In this document: positions 16,803 through 25,580 of the stretch, piece by piece | Layout of the letters: each line of letters starts with the position of its first letter | Numbering within the stretch: position 1 is the stretch's first letter | NCBI GenBank assembly: GCA_963817785.1 | Contig: CAWFPL010000002.1 | Span: 992,001-1,056,000 of the forward strand | Direction of reading: 5' to 3' | Source: JAKALD01 sp963817785 | GTDB taxonomy: Bacteria > Pseudomonadota > Gammaproteobacteria > Burkholderiales > SG8-39 | Length of the DNA: 64,000 bases | Translations under genes and position numbers: made by a program | Notes under the pieces: generated by a model | What the model was told of the DNA's origin: nothing | Seen by the model: only the letters and a program-made list of their open reading frames with translations | Databases searched by the model: none

Positions 16803-17132
16803 ATGGAAAACATACGAAATAAGCACGAGACCCACTTGCTGGCCGAGACCTTGGCCGGCCTGAGCCTGCTGGCGCTGGTGATGTTCGGCGTCGGGATGAC
16901 AGTCTACAAGGTGATTGCGCCCGACGGCTGGGTGGCGCAGCTACTGGGCCACGGCCTGACCAGCGGCGCGGCGGCTTTGGTGTCCTTGATTGTGATCGGC
17001 GTGCTGGCGTGGTTCTCACGCGACTGGATCACCCCGGCACAGAAGAATCGCTATGCCGATCTGATCCTGTATACGTTCGCCGGTGCGGGGCTGATGTACT
17101 TTGCCCAGCTGTGGCTGACCGGAATGCTCTAG
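16803..17132 (+). CDS. Small membrane protein under predicted sigma-54/GlrR control
   Basis: A 109-residue hydrophobic protein of unknown family. A charged N-terminus (MENIRNKHETH) is followed by three likely membrane helices near 16-40, 51-70 and 88-107. It starts at an ATG with AAGGAG eight bases upstream. It is a single gene between the sigma-54 promoter (16631-16645) and a strong terminator (17175-17211). As a monocistronic unit directly behind glrK-glrR it looks like the dedicated output of that system. Function is unknown; an envelope stress role is an inference from the regulator type. Confidence 0.85.
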   Translation: MENIRNKHETHLLAETLAGLSLLALVMFGVGMTVYKVIAPDGWVAQLLGHGLTSGAAALVSLIVIGVLAWFSRDWITPAQKNRYADLILYTFAGAGLMYFAQLWLTGML

Positions 17133-17174
17133 AAAGGGCTCTCCCAGAAGAAGACTGCTTCATCCGTCCTCCCC

Positions 17175-17211
17175 GGGCCCGCCTTCCCCCCTACAGGCGG
17201 GCCCATTTTTT
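17175..17211 (+). terminator. Intrinsic terminator after small membrane protein gene
   Basis: A perfect 9-bp stem GGGCCCGCC / GGCGGGCCC with a 12-base loop is followed by A and six T residues (17206-17211). It ends the sigma-54 transcript before the convergent thyA gene. Confidence 0.85.
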
Positions 17212-17252
17212 CCCCGGCGGGCGGGGAGGCTGGAGCAGACCTCCTCGGACGC

Positions 17253-18085
<833 letters not shown>

Positions 18086-18089
<4 letters not shown>

Positions 18090-19345
18090 ATGGCGATCTT
18101 GGCGAACAGCTCGCGTGCACTCTGGAAGCGGTCTTCCGGATTCTTGGCGAGCAAACGGTCGAGGATTGGCTGGTAGCCGGCGAGCCGCGCCGGCAGCCGC
18201 GGGACGTCGCCGTGCACGTGCATGTAAACGATCTCGGCCGGGCCGTGTGCCTGGCCCTGGAAGAGTTGGCCCCCGCTCAGCATCTCGTAGAAGATGACTC
18301 CCAGACTGTACAGGTCGGAACGGTGATCCGCCGGCCGCCCTAGGCACTGCTCGGGGCTCGCGTAGCGCGGCGTGGCGAGCAGTTGACCGTGGCGCGTGAG
18401 CGTCATGTCCGCGGCAAAGCTCCTCGCCAGCCCGAAATCGACGATCGCCGGCAGGCCGTTCTCGCGAAACAGGATGTTCTGGGGTTTCAAGTCGCGATGC
18501 ACGATGCCGTGCGCGTGGACCGCGTCGAGCGCCCTGGCGATCTGCGACATGATGCGCAGCGCTTCACGCGATGTCAGCCCCTCATGCATGCGTGTCGCAA
18601 GAGAGCCACCGGAGAAGAATTCCATAGCAATATAAGGGTGCTCCCCGGTAAAGTCCTGATCGTAAATGCGCGCTACGTGTTCGTTGTGAATGCTCGCGAT
18701 CAGCCTGTATTCCCGTTCCAGGCGCTTCACGTAGGTCGTATCCGTGCGCAGGGCGGGATCGAGCACCTTGAGCACCAGACGCAATCCGTCGGACTCCCGC
18801 TCGGCGAGGTAGACCAGCGCCATGCCGCCCTGACCGATGATGCCCAGGATGCGGTAGCCGTCGATCAGCGGCGCGGGCGGACCGGGCGCGCGTGCAGGGG
18901 CGGCGCCGATGGCGCGCCCGCCGGACGAACCGGGCACCGCAACGGCCTCGGAGGCGCCGGCAAGCTCGCCCGGACGTTCGCGCAGCGCCAGCTCGAGGGA
19001 GTGCACGAGACGCGCGAGGGTCAACTCGCTCCTGCGCAGGACCTGCGCAGAGCCGACCTTGCTCGCCTCGAACGCGAGCTGCTCGCTGCCGCGATCTGTG
19101 ATCAGCACGATCCGCGGGGCCAGTGGATCCAGGCGGCACTTGGCCAGCCAGTTGAGGCCCTCCGCGTCGCCCGGTTGCCATTCGAGAAGGACCGCATCGT
19201 AGCGTCCGCGCGCCAGCTCGGCGCGCGGATTTCCCTGCTCACGCGGGTCCCACTCCTCGGTTTGGGACGACGGCCAGCGCGCGCGCAGCATCGCCGCAAG
19301 CAGCTGGCGGTGCTCGCGCGAATCGTCAACGATGAGAAAGCGCAT
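18086..19345 (-). CDS. Receiver-like domain fused to Ser/Thr protein kinase
   Basis: A 419-residue protein. Residues 1-120 have the fold pattern of a response-regulator receiver: FLIVDDS with D7/D8 and LITDRGS with T83. The phospho-acceptor position in VLLEWQPGD is glutamate (E55) and the conserved lysine is replaced by arginine (VLRRS, about 104). After a linker (120-160), the kinase domain has a GQGGMALVYL loop (171-180), K193 in LVLKVLD, HRDLKPQN (283-290), DFG (303-305) and SPEQ, all intact. There is no membrane segment. E55 suggests a fixed, phosphomimetic or vestigial receiver. The gene is just upstream of thyA with a 4-bp overlap and divergent from a PilZ gene. Confidence 0.88.
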
Positions 19346-19497
19346 GCGGGAAGGCCCACTCTAGCGGTATTGTGCCAAGCCGAACGGCATGCCCGCAACG
19401 TCGCGACTGCGCAGCCGCGGCGTTGATAAACCCGCGGCGCGGGAGGATCATTCGGGGCGCCAGCCGAGTTTGGTCCGCGGCTGGCCAAAGGAACCCG

Positions 19498-21009
19498 ATG
19501 CTCAATCCGCCCGGCAGCGTCAATGCCGCTCACCCGTTGGCTGACCCACAGGAAGCGCGCCGCGTCCTGGACGGGCTGTCGGCGCAGGATCCGCTCCGGG
19601 CGCTCGACGAACTCATGCGTTGGCAGGACTCGGTCTCGACTGCGCCCGGCTTGAACCCCGGGCGCAAGATCGATCTGCTGCTCGCGATCGACTCCGCCGC
19701 TCGGCCCCGTGTCAGCCTCCTGGCGGGCGAGTACCTCGCCGCGGCGCGCCCGTCGCCGGTCGTGGAAAACCGCCTCTGGAGCGCGATCCATGCCTATTGG
19801 AAGCAGGCGGCCGAAGGCTGCGTGCGCGCGCTCGAGGAGCCGGTCCCAGGCGCCGAAGATGCGCAGGCCGTGGATGAACGCCTTCCTGCCCTGATCGTGC
19901 GCGCCCTGAGCTGCCTGGCACAGCAGATCAAGTGGATGTACTTGCGTTACAGGCCGGTCGACGCGTCGCTGTGGGGGACGTTCAACCGTGTCTATGCGCT
20001 TGCCGAAAGCCGCGTGCTTGCCGACGCGAAGGTCGCATGTCCCGCGGAGCAGGGCGAATCGACGCCGCGCCGCGAATTTCTGCGGGGAGCCATGTTGGGC
20101 GCCATTTCGCCCAACAGCCTGCTGCCGCAGGCCATCGAGCTGGCCGAGCACCTGATCGCCGGGCACGCGGCGCGCTTCGCGCTGGCGCACTCGCCCGCCC
20201 CTGACCTGCCCTACTGGACTGACCTTGGCCAGGCGATGGCACCGCAGCGGTCGGCGCGCGCACCGCGCGCTGCGCCGGGACTGCGTTTTTTCGGGGCTGG
20301 TGCCGCGCTCGAAGACATCACGCTGTTGGCGCGCAAACTCGATACGACCGGCCAGGTTTCCCTCGCGCGCGCGGGGCTCGGGGTCGGCGCCGATGCGCAG
20401 GCGCTGCTCGACGTGCTGCGCCATCTCGTGGCGCACTGGTCGCCGCGCCCGCCGCAGCGTCAGCACCCGCGTCACATCGTCCGTTCGCGGCTGTCGGTCG
20501 CGCATGGCTTCGAAGACGTCGTGGCCGCGCTCTTGCGCGGTGGCTCGCCGGACCTCGACGGCCGAGGAATGGAAAGCTGGGTCGTGGAGGACGTGAGCGC
20601 GGGTGGATTCGGGGCGCTGGTCCCGCAGATCAGCGGCGATTGGCTGCGCGTCGGGACGCTGCTTGCCATGCAACCCGAGGGCAGCGAGAGCTCGGTTGTC
20701 GGCGTCGTGCGTCGCGTCAACAGGACCACGGCCCAGCAGGCGCGGGTGGGCATCCAGACGTTGTCCAAGACACCGCTCGTGGCCGAGTTTTCGCTCGATC
20801 GATCGATTGAGCGCGGCGTGCTGCTCAAAAGTGCCGATCATCGCTCGGACGAGGCCCTGATCGCCTTGCGCCCGGGAGTGTTCGCATCCGGGCAGGAGCT
20901 GCGGGCCGAGCGCGCCGGGCGACGCTCGCTTTTCCAGCCGCAAGGCATCGCCGAGCGCGGCACCGACTACGAGATCGCGCATTTCCGGGAGCGCCTAGTC
21001 GACGCCTGA
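19498..21009 (+). CDS. PilZ-domain protein, predicted c-di-GMP receptor
   Basis: A 503-residue soluble protein. The first ~310 residues are helical and not assigned. Residues about 320-430 look like a PilZ domain with the c-di-GMP motif pair RHIVR (325-329, RxxxR) and DVSAGG (365-370, DxSxxG), followed by VVGVVRRVNRT and VGIQTL strands. Both motif halves are complete, so binding is expected. The ATG at 19498 has AAAGGA six bases upstream. An in-frame extension to 19372 is possible but less likely. It is divergent from the receiver-kinase gene and convergent with mogA. The output (motility, adhesion or other) cannot be told. Confidence 0.8.
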   Translation: MLNPPGSVNAAHPLADPQEARRVLDGLSAQDPLRALDELMRWQDSVSTAPGLNPGRKIDLLLAIDSAARPRVSLLAGEYLAAARPSPVVENRLWSAIHAYWKQAAEGCVRALEEPVPGAEDAQAVDERLPALIVRALSCLAQQIKWMYLRYRPVDASLWGTFNRVYALAESRVLADAKVACPAEQGESTPRREFLRGAMLGAISPNSLLPQAIELAEHLIAGHAARFALAHSPAPDLPYWTDLGQAMAPQRSARAPRAAPGLRFFGAGAALEDITLLARKLDTTGQVSLARAGLGVGADAQALLDVLRHLVAHWSPRPPQRQHPRHIVRSRLSVAHGFEDVVAALLRGGSPDLDGRGMESWVVEDVSAGGFGALVPQISGDWLRVGTLLAMQPEGSESSVVGVVRRVNRTTAQQARVGIQTLSKTPLVAEFSLDRSIERGVLLKSADHRSDEALIALRPGVFASGQELRAERAGRRSLFQPQGIAERGTDYEIAHFRERLVDA

Positions 21010-21034
21010 GTCGCGCTTCCCGCGCACCGGTTGC

Positions 21035-21637
21035 TCAGTTGCCTGTGGTCCGAATTGCCGACTTCGGCCGGAATGCCTTGACGACCGCTTCACGCGTTTG
21101 GATGTACGGGCCGCCGAGAAGATCGATGCAATAGGGAACCGCGGCGAAGATGCCGTGTACGACCGGTCCGCCGTGCTCGTCCTTCAGTCCTTCGAGCGTC
21201 TCGCGAATCGACTTCGGCTGGCCGGGGAGGTTGATGATCAGGCAGTGCCCGCGAATCACCGCCACCTGACGCGATAGAATCGCGGTCGGCACGAAGCGCA
21301 GGCTGATCTGGCGCATCTGTTCGCCGAAACCCGGCATCACCTTGTCGCCGACGGCGAGTGTCGCCTCCGGCGTCACGTCGCGGGACGCCGGCCCGGTGCC
21401 GCCGGTGGTGAGCACGAGCCGGCAATCCTTCGCGTCGACGAGTTCCCTCAGCGTCGCCTCGATCACCGGCCGTTCGTCCGGAATGAGACAGGTCTCGTCG
21501 CGCCACGCGGGCGACTCGATTGCCGAAGAGAGCCATGCCTTGAGTGCCGGGATGCCCTCGTCCTGGTAGACCCCACTCGAGGCGCGGTCGCTGATCGAGA
21601 CCAACCCGATGCGGAGCGCGTGCGAGGCTTGCGTCAT
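21035..21637 (-). CDS. mogA: Molybdopterin adenylyltransferase
   Basis: A 200-residue MogA/MoaB-family protein that adenylates molybdopterin before molybdenum insertion. The nucleotide/pterin binding motif is TTGGTGPASRDVTPEATL near 77-94, preceded by the N-terminal IGLVSISDRAS and followed by MPGFGEQMR and the INLPGQPKSIRETLEG block. The length is typical of MogA. It is the last gene of a darP / DUF3237 / mogA run on the minus strand with a six-base gap upstream. It probably serves the molybdenum hydroxylase encoded at 25-37 kb. Confidence 0.93.
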   Translation of the reverse strand: MTQASHALRIGLVSISDRASSGVYQDEGIPALKAWLSSAIESPAWRDETCLIPDERPVIEATLRELVDAKDCRLVLTTGGTGPASRDVTPEATLAVGDKVMPGFGEQMRQISLRFVPTAILSRQVAVIRGHCLIINLPGQPKSIRETLEGLKDEHGGPVVHGIFAAVPYCIDLLGGPYIQTREAVVKAFRPKSAIRTTGN

Positions 21638-21643
21638 GGTGCG

Positions 21644-22093
21644 CTATTGTACGGCGAACACCTCGAGCTCCACGGCCGCCGCGCGCCGCGCGGCGGTAGC
21701 GACGCACACCAGGCGGTTGAGCCACCCATAACGCGGATCCCCGGTCTCGAACCAGGGCGTGGTGCGCATGTAATACTGCGCCGGATCAACCTGCTCGCCG
21801 CGTGCGAGTCGCGCAATGACGTCCGGCGGGCCGTGCCGGTAGCCGTGATTGCGCACGTAGATCAGCGCTCCATCCGCGGTCTCGAGGGTGTAGCGCGCGT
21901 CGAGGTCGGCCACGCCGTCCGCGCGCACGATCTGCCAATCCGCGCCGCCCGGGAGCACTATGCCCGAGAGCCGGGCGCCCAAGAAGGTCCCGCCGATGAT
22001 CGGGATGATGCGCCGTCGGCCCTGCGGTGCGTCGCCCAGCTCCAGCGCGGGAGCGAGCAGGATCTCGGCCCGCAACAGCCTCTCAAGTTGCAT
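21644..22093 (-). CDS. DUF3237 family protein
   Basis: A 149-residue protein of the DUF3237 family, small beta-barrel proteins of unknown function. Family blocks seen are RIIPIIGGTFLGARLSGIVL, ADWQIVRADGVADLDARYTL and IYVRNHGYRHGPPDV, with an aromatic FETGDPRYGWLNRLVCVA near the C-terminus. The start at 22093 has AGGAG eight bases upstream and lies inside the end of darP (11-base overlap), so it is co-translated. The mogA start follows six bases after its stop. Confidence 0.85.
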   Translation of the reverse strand: MQLERLLRAEILLAPALELGDAPQGRRRIIPIIGGTFLGARLSGIVLPGGADWQIVRADGVADLDARYTLETADGALIYVRNHGYRHGPPDVIARLARGEQVDPAQYYMRTTPWFETGDPRYGWLNRLVCVATAARRAAAVELEVFAVQ

Positions 22094-22601
22094 CGTGCGG
22101 CTCCTGTGCTGCAGGCGCGGGCGTGGCTGCCGCGTCGCGCAGCAGGCGGAACAGCTCGCGGAACGCGCGCGGCGCACTACCTGCGGTCTGCTCCCGGCGC
22201 GCGTTGCGAACCGCGGTGCGGATGGCTTGCACGTCCGCCGCCGGATGCTCGCGCGCGAAGCCGGTGAGCGCGGCGTCGTCCGCCAGCAGCCGATCGCGCC
22301 ATAGTTCGAGCCGCTGATGGCTCGCGCGCACGGCGGCGGATTCGCCGCGCACGGCCGCGAGCTGCTCACGGATCGGCGCGGAGTCCAGCTCGCGCATCAG
22401 CCGGCCGATGAGCTGCAACTGGCGGCGCTTGGCCTCGTGGCTGGTGATGCGCTGCGCCTCGCGCACCGCATCGGCGAGCGGCTCCGGCAGATTCATTGCG
22501 GCGAGCCGCGTCGCGGGTAGCGCGACGAGCGCCGCGCCCAACGCCTGCAACTCGAGCATCGCTTCCTTTCTTCGGGTCTTGCTGACGAATTCCGGCTCCA
22601 T
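22083..22601 (-). CDS. darP: Ribosome biogenesis factor DarP/YjgA (DUF615)
   Basis: A 172-residue member of the YjgA family that associates with late 50S ribosomal precursors. The N-terminus (MEPEFVSKTRRKEAMLELQ) and the helical core LVALPATRLAAMNLPEPLADAV plus AQRITSHEAKRRQLQLIGRL are the family hallmarks. The last residues are alanine/proline rich. The start at 22601 has no Shine-Dalgarno, and a TATGAT box lies nine bases before it on the same strand, suggesting a leaderless message. It is divergent from pmbA with only 22 bp between the start codons, a conserved pairing in proteobacteria. Confidence 0.93.
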   Translation of the reverse strand: MEPEFVSKTRRKEAMLELQALGAALVALPATRLAAMNLPEPLADAVREAQRITSHEAKRRQLQLIGRLMRELDSAPIREQLAAVRGESAAVRASHQRLELWRDRLLADDAALTGFAREHPAADVQAIRTAVRNARREQTAGSAPRAFRELFRLLRDAAATPAPAAQEPHDAT

Positions 22602-22606
22602 GGCGC

Positions 22607-22616
22607 TGCTATCATA
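22607..22616. promoter_or_regulatory. Shared symmetric -10 (TATCATA) between darP and pmbA
   Basis: TATCATA (22610-22616) gives TATCAT rightward, with an extended TGC just upstream (22607-22609), and TATGAT leftward. Predicted starts are near 22622 (+) and 22604 (-), 18 bp apart. Both are only two or three bases before the start codons of pmbA (22624) and darP (22601). Neither gene has a Shine-Dalgarno. Confidence 0.5.
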
Positions 22617-22623
22617 GCGCGCC

Positions 22624-23991
22624 ATGTCACAAGAAAACTCACAAGAAAACCGCTTTACCTGCGCGCCCGGGCGCCTGCGCGAGCTGGCGCAGGCCGCGCT
22701 CGACCACGCGCGGCGCGCCGGCGCCTCCGCGTGCGAGTGCGACGTGTCCGAGGGATACGGCCTTTCGGTCACCGTGCGCAAGGGCAAGGTCGACACCATC
22801 GAGCACAATCGCGACAAGGGCATCGGCGTGAGCGTGTACTTGGGCGAGCGCCCACACGCCAGGCGCGGCCACGCCAGCACCTCGGATTTCTCCGTGGCGG
22901 CATTGGCGCACACGGTGGAGGCGGCGCTCGCCATCGCGCGCCACACCGCCGAGGACGATTGCGCCGGCCCGCCCGAGCCGGAGCTGCTGGCGCGCGAGCT
23001 CCCCGATCTCGATCTGTTTCATGCCTGGCACCTGGATGCGGAGCAGGCGATCGCCCTCGCGTGCCGGTGCGAGGCAGCCGCTTTCGCGCTGTCGCCAAAA
23101 ATCCGCAATTCGGAAGGCGCCACGCTGTCGGTGCAGCATTCGCAGTTCGTGTTCGCCAACAGCCTGGGCTTCATGGGCGGATTTCCCAGCGCGCGGCACT
23201 CGCTGTCGTGCTCGATCATCGCCGAGGACAGGGGGCTGATGCAGCGCGACGACTGGTACAGCGTGTCGCGCGTGCCGCGCCGGGTTGCCGACCCGGAGGC
23301 GCTGGGCCGCTATGCCGGGCAGCGCGCACTGGCGCGTCTCGGCGCCCGCAAGATCACCACCCGCCAGGCGCCCGTGCTGTTCGAGGCACCCGTTGCTACC
23401 TCCCTGATCGGCAGCTTCGTGGCGGCGGCGAGCGGCGGCAACCTGTATCGAAAGGCCTCGTTCCTGGTCGATCGACTCGGCAAGCAGGTGTTTTCGCAGC
23501 GCGTCTCGATCGACGAGCGGCCGCACGAGCCGCAGGGGTTGGCGAGCTCGCCCTTCGACGACGAGGGCGTCGCCACGCGCACGCGCCCGATCGTGCGCGA
23601 CGGTGAGCTCGAGGGCTATTTCCTGGGCTGCTACTCGGCGCGCAAGCTCGGGATGGCGAGCACCGGCAGCGCGGGAGGCAACCACAACCTGGCGGTTCGC
23701 TCCGAAGGTCCCGATTTCGCCGGCATGCTGAAGCTGATGGGTCGCGGCTTGCTGGTGACCGAGCTGCTCGGTCAGGGCATCAACTTGGTGACCGGAGACT
23801 ATTCGCGCGGCGCCGCCGGTTACTGGGTCGAGCGCGGCGAGATCCAGTACCCGGTCGAGGAAATCACGATTGCCGGCAACCTGCGCGACATGTTCCGGAG
23901 GGTCGTCGAGATCGGCAGCGACGTGGTCGTGCGCGGTTCGCGCCGCAGCGGCTCGATCCTCGTCGAGAACATGACCATTGCGGGAAGCTGA
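22624..23991 (+). CDS. pmbA: Metalloprotease PmbA (TldE)
   Basis: A 455-residue partner subunit of the TldD/TldE (PmbA) heterodimeric zinc protease. In E. coli the complex matures microcin B17 and degrades CcdA. The N-terminal domain shows the family pattern GASACECDVSEGYGLSVTVRKG and the RPHARRGHASTSDF block. The C-terminal half includes LFEAPVATSLIGSFVAAASGGNLYRKASFL, DDEGVATRTRPIVRDGELEGY and the tail GAAGYWVERGEIQYPVEEITIAG, read in parts. As normal for TldE, the HExxxH zinc motif of TldD is absent. tldD is not in the window. Confidence 0.95.
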   Translation: MSQENSQENRFTCAPGRLRELAQAALDHARRAGASACECDVSEGYGLSVTVRKGKVDTIEHNRDKGIGVSVYLGERPHARRGHASTSDFSVAALAHTVEAALAIARHTAEDDCAGPPEPELLARELPDLDLFHAWHLDAEQAIALACRCEAAAFALSPKIRNSEGATLSVQHSQFVFANSLGFMGGFPSARHSLSCSIIAEDRGLMQRDDWYSVSRVPRRVADPEALGRYAGQRALARLGARKITTRQAPVLFEAPVATSLIGSFVAAASGGNLYRKASFLVDRLGKQVFSQRVSIDERPHEPQGLASSPFDDEGVATRTRPIVRDGELEGYFLGCYSARKLGMASTGSAGGNHNLAVRSEGPDFAGMLKLMGRGLLVTELLGQGINLVTGDYSRGAAGYWVERGEIQYPVEEITIAGNLRDMFRRVVEIGSDVVVRGSRRSGSILVENMTIAGS

Positions 23992-24020
23992 GGCCGCTGG
24001 CCCGCGCCGTCGCGTTCGCC

Positions 24021-24689
24021 ATGTCCGAAACCAACGCGGTCGCCATCGAGGTCGTCTCCGACGTGGTTTGCCCGTGGTGCTACATCGGCAAGCGGCGCCT
24101 CGAAAAGGCGCTCGTCTCGCTCGGCGGCGCGGTCCGGGCGCGCGTCACTTGGCTGCCGTTTCAGCTCAATCCGGGGATGCCACGTGCAGGCATGGCGCGC
24201 GCCGAGTATCGGCGTGCCAAGTTCGGCTCGCCGGAGCGCGGCAGGCAACTCGATGCGCGCGTTGCTGCCGAGGGCGCTGCGGAAGGTATCGCATTTGCGT
24301 TCGAGCGCATCGAGCGCACGCCCAACACGATCGCCTCGCACCAGCTGATCGATCTCGCGCAGCAGCAGGAGCGCGGCGACGCCCTGGTCGAAGCCCTGTT
24401 CCGCGCCTACTTCGAGGAGGCGCGCGACATCGGGGATCCGGCGGTGCTGTTGCAGATAGCCCAATCCTGCGGCCTCGAGCGCCGCGACGTGGAGGCGCGC
24501 TGGGCGGACCGGGATGACGCGCAGCGAATCGCGCAGCTCGAGGCCGGCCTGCGCAGCCTGGGCATCAGCGCGGTGCCGACGTTCGTGTTCGACCGGCGCA
24601 GCGGCATTTCCGGCGCGCATCCGCCCGAGTCGCTTGCCGAGGCGATCCGTGAAGCCGCCGCGCAACGGCCGATGGACGCTGCGGACTAG
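24021..24689 (+). CDS. DsbA-family (FrnE-like) oxidoreductase
   Basis: A 222-residue cytoplasmic protein of the FrnE/2-hydroxychromene isomerase branch of the DsbA fold. The redox motif CPWC is in VVSDVVCPWCYIGKRRLEKA (residues about 11-30), and the cis-proline region is in GISAVPTFVFDRR. The helical insert carries RTPNTIASHQLIDLA, typical of FrnE. There is no signal peptide, so it acts in the cytoplasm; the substrate is unknown. It follows pmbA by 29 bases and probably shares its transcript, which ends at the palindrome 24707-24742. Confidence 0.9.
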   Translation: MSETNAVAIEVVSDVVCPWCYIGKRRLEKALVSLGGAVRARVTWLPFQLNPGMPRAGMARAEYRRAKFGSPERGRQLDARVAAEGAAEGIAFAFERIERTPNTIASHQLIDLAQQQERGDALVEALFRAYFEEARDIGDPAVLLQIAQSCGLERRDVEARWADRDDAQRIAQLEAGLRSLGISAVPTFVFDRRSGISGAHPPESLAEAIREAAAQRPMDAAD

Positions 24690-24706
24690 CTTTTTCTGAA
24701 AGTAAG

Positions 24707-24742
24707 GCGTTGCACTGCAGCGCCAGCGCTGCAGTGCAACGC
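24707..24742. terminator. Perfect 17-bp inverted repeat between convergent genes
   Basis: GCGTTGCACTGCAGCGC and its exact reverse complement are separated by only CA. It sits between the stops of two convergent genes, where a bidirectional terminator is expected. The flanking T runs are weak (TTGTTCTTC to the right; TTACTTTC on the other strand), so it may equally be a REP-like palindrome. Confidence 0.6.
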
Positions 24743-24753
24743 ATCGTTGTTCT

Positions 24754-25383
24754 TCAGGTAAAGTCGAGGCGCGTGTCGAGCAGCACGCCGTAAATCTTGA
24801 TCGGCGAGCGGCGCGCCAGCTCGAGCGGGGGCAGCGGTTCGGGATCGAGATCCAGATCCGATCCTGCCAGGGTCGCCATCACCACGTCGGAAAACACGAA
24901 CTCGCCGGCGCGTGCCCGATGCACGAGCCGGTCGGCCACGCTCAGGCTGTCGCCGAACGCCACCTGCTGCTCCAAGCCCTGCGGACCGCAGACGCCAAAC
25001 ACGGTTTCGCCCAGGTGCAGGGCTACCGCAACCGCGCTCCGCAAGCCGAATTTCTCCTGCCACGATTCGGCCAGCGCCGCGAAGTCCACCGTGATCTCGT
25101 GCGCGGCCCTCACCCCCTGCTCGGCCTGGGACGAAGCGCTTCCGTGGCGGAACACGGCCAGCAGCGCGTCGTTGTGCATGCCGAAGACTTCGCCGCCGTG
25201 CGCGCTTACCTGGCGCCCCGCGAGCGTGAAGAACTCGCTCGCCAGCTGGAGCACCCGCTGCGGCTCGAGCATCTCCGACATGCGGGTGAAGTTGCGCACT
25301 TCCGCGAGCAGGATCAGCGCCTGCTTGCGTTCGGCAGCCGCACTCTGGGTGGGCGTTGTGGCCCGCATTGCCATGCCTCCCAT
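24754..25383 (-). CDS. Degenerate class III cyclase-domain protein
   Basis: A 209-residue protein that is one cyclase homology domain with no membrane segment. The fold blocks are recognisable: LILLAEVRNFTRMSEML, HGGEVFGMHNDALLAVF and VAFGDSLSVADRLVHRA. Key residues are changed. The first metal aspartate is glutamate (LLAEVRNFT), and the usual asparagine of the N-x-x-x-R motif is serine (SLSVADR), while the second aspartate (HNDALL) and the arginine remain. It is probably inactive as a cyclase and may act as a nucleotide sensor or partner. The ATG at 25383 follows AGAGGA. It is convergent with the FrnE-like gene. Confidence 0.8.
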   Translation of the reverse strand: MGGMAMRATTPTQSAAAERKQALILLAEVRNFTRMSEMLEPQRVLQLASEFFTLAGRQVSAHGGEVFGMHNDALLAVFRHGSASSQAEQGVRAAHEITVDFAALAESWQEKFGLRSAVAVALHLGETVFGVCGPQGLEQQVAFGDSLSVADRLVHRARAGEFVFSDVVMATLAGSDLDLDPEPLPPLELARRSPIKIYGVLLDTRLDFT

Positions 25384-25580
25384 GGTATTCCTCTTGCGAG
25401 ACGCGACACGCCGATCGTAGCGAGAGCCGTATCCGCAGCGCAGGAACTAATTCCGTGGCCTGCGACACCAGCCGATGGGCGGCGTCCGAGGTCCGACGGG
25501 TGGTGGATCGGCATGCGCGAACTATTGCGCGGGCGTGTCGCGTGCGCAATACGGATCGTCGCGGAACGGCCGCTCGGCCG

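Noticed and set aside
16616..16822. 68-codon plus-strand frame across the sigma-54 promoter and leader
   Set aside because: It starts upstream of the predicted transcription start, has no ribosome site and no protein-like features.
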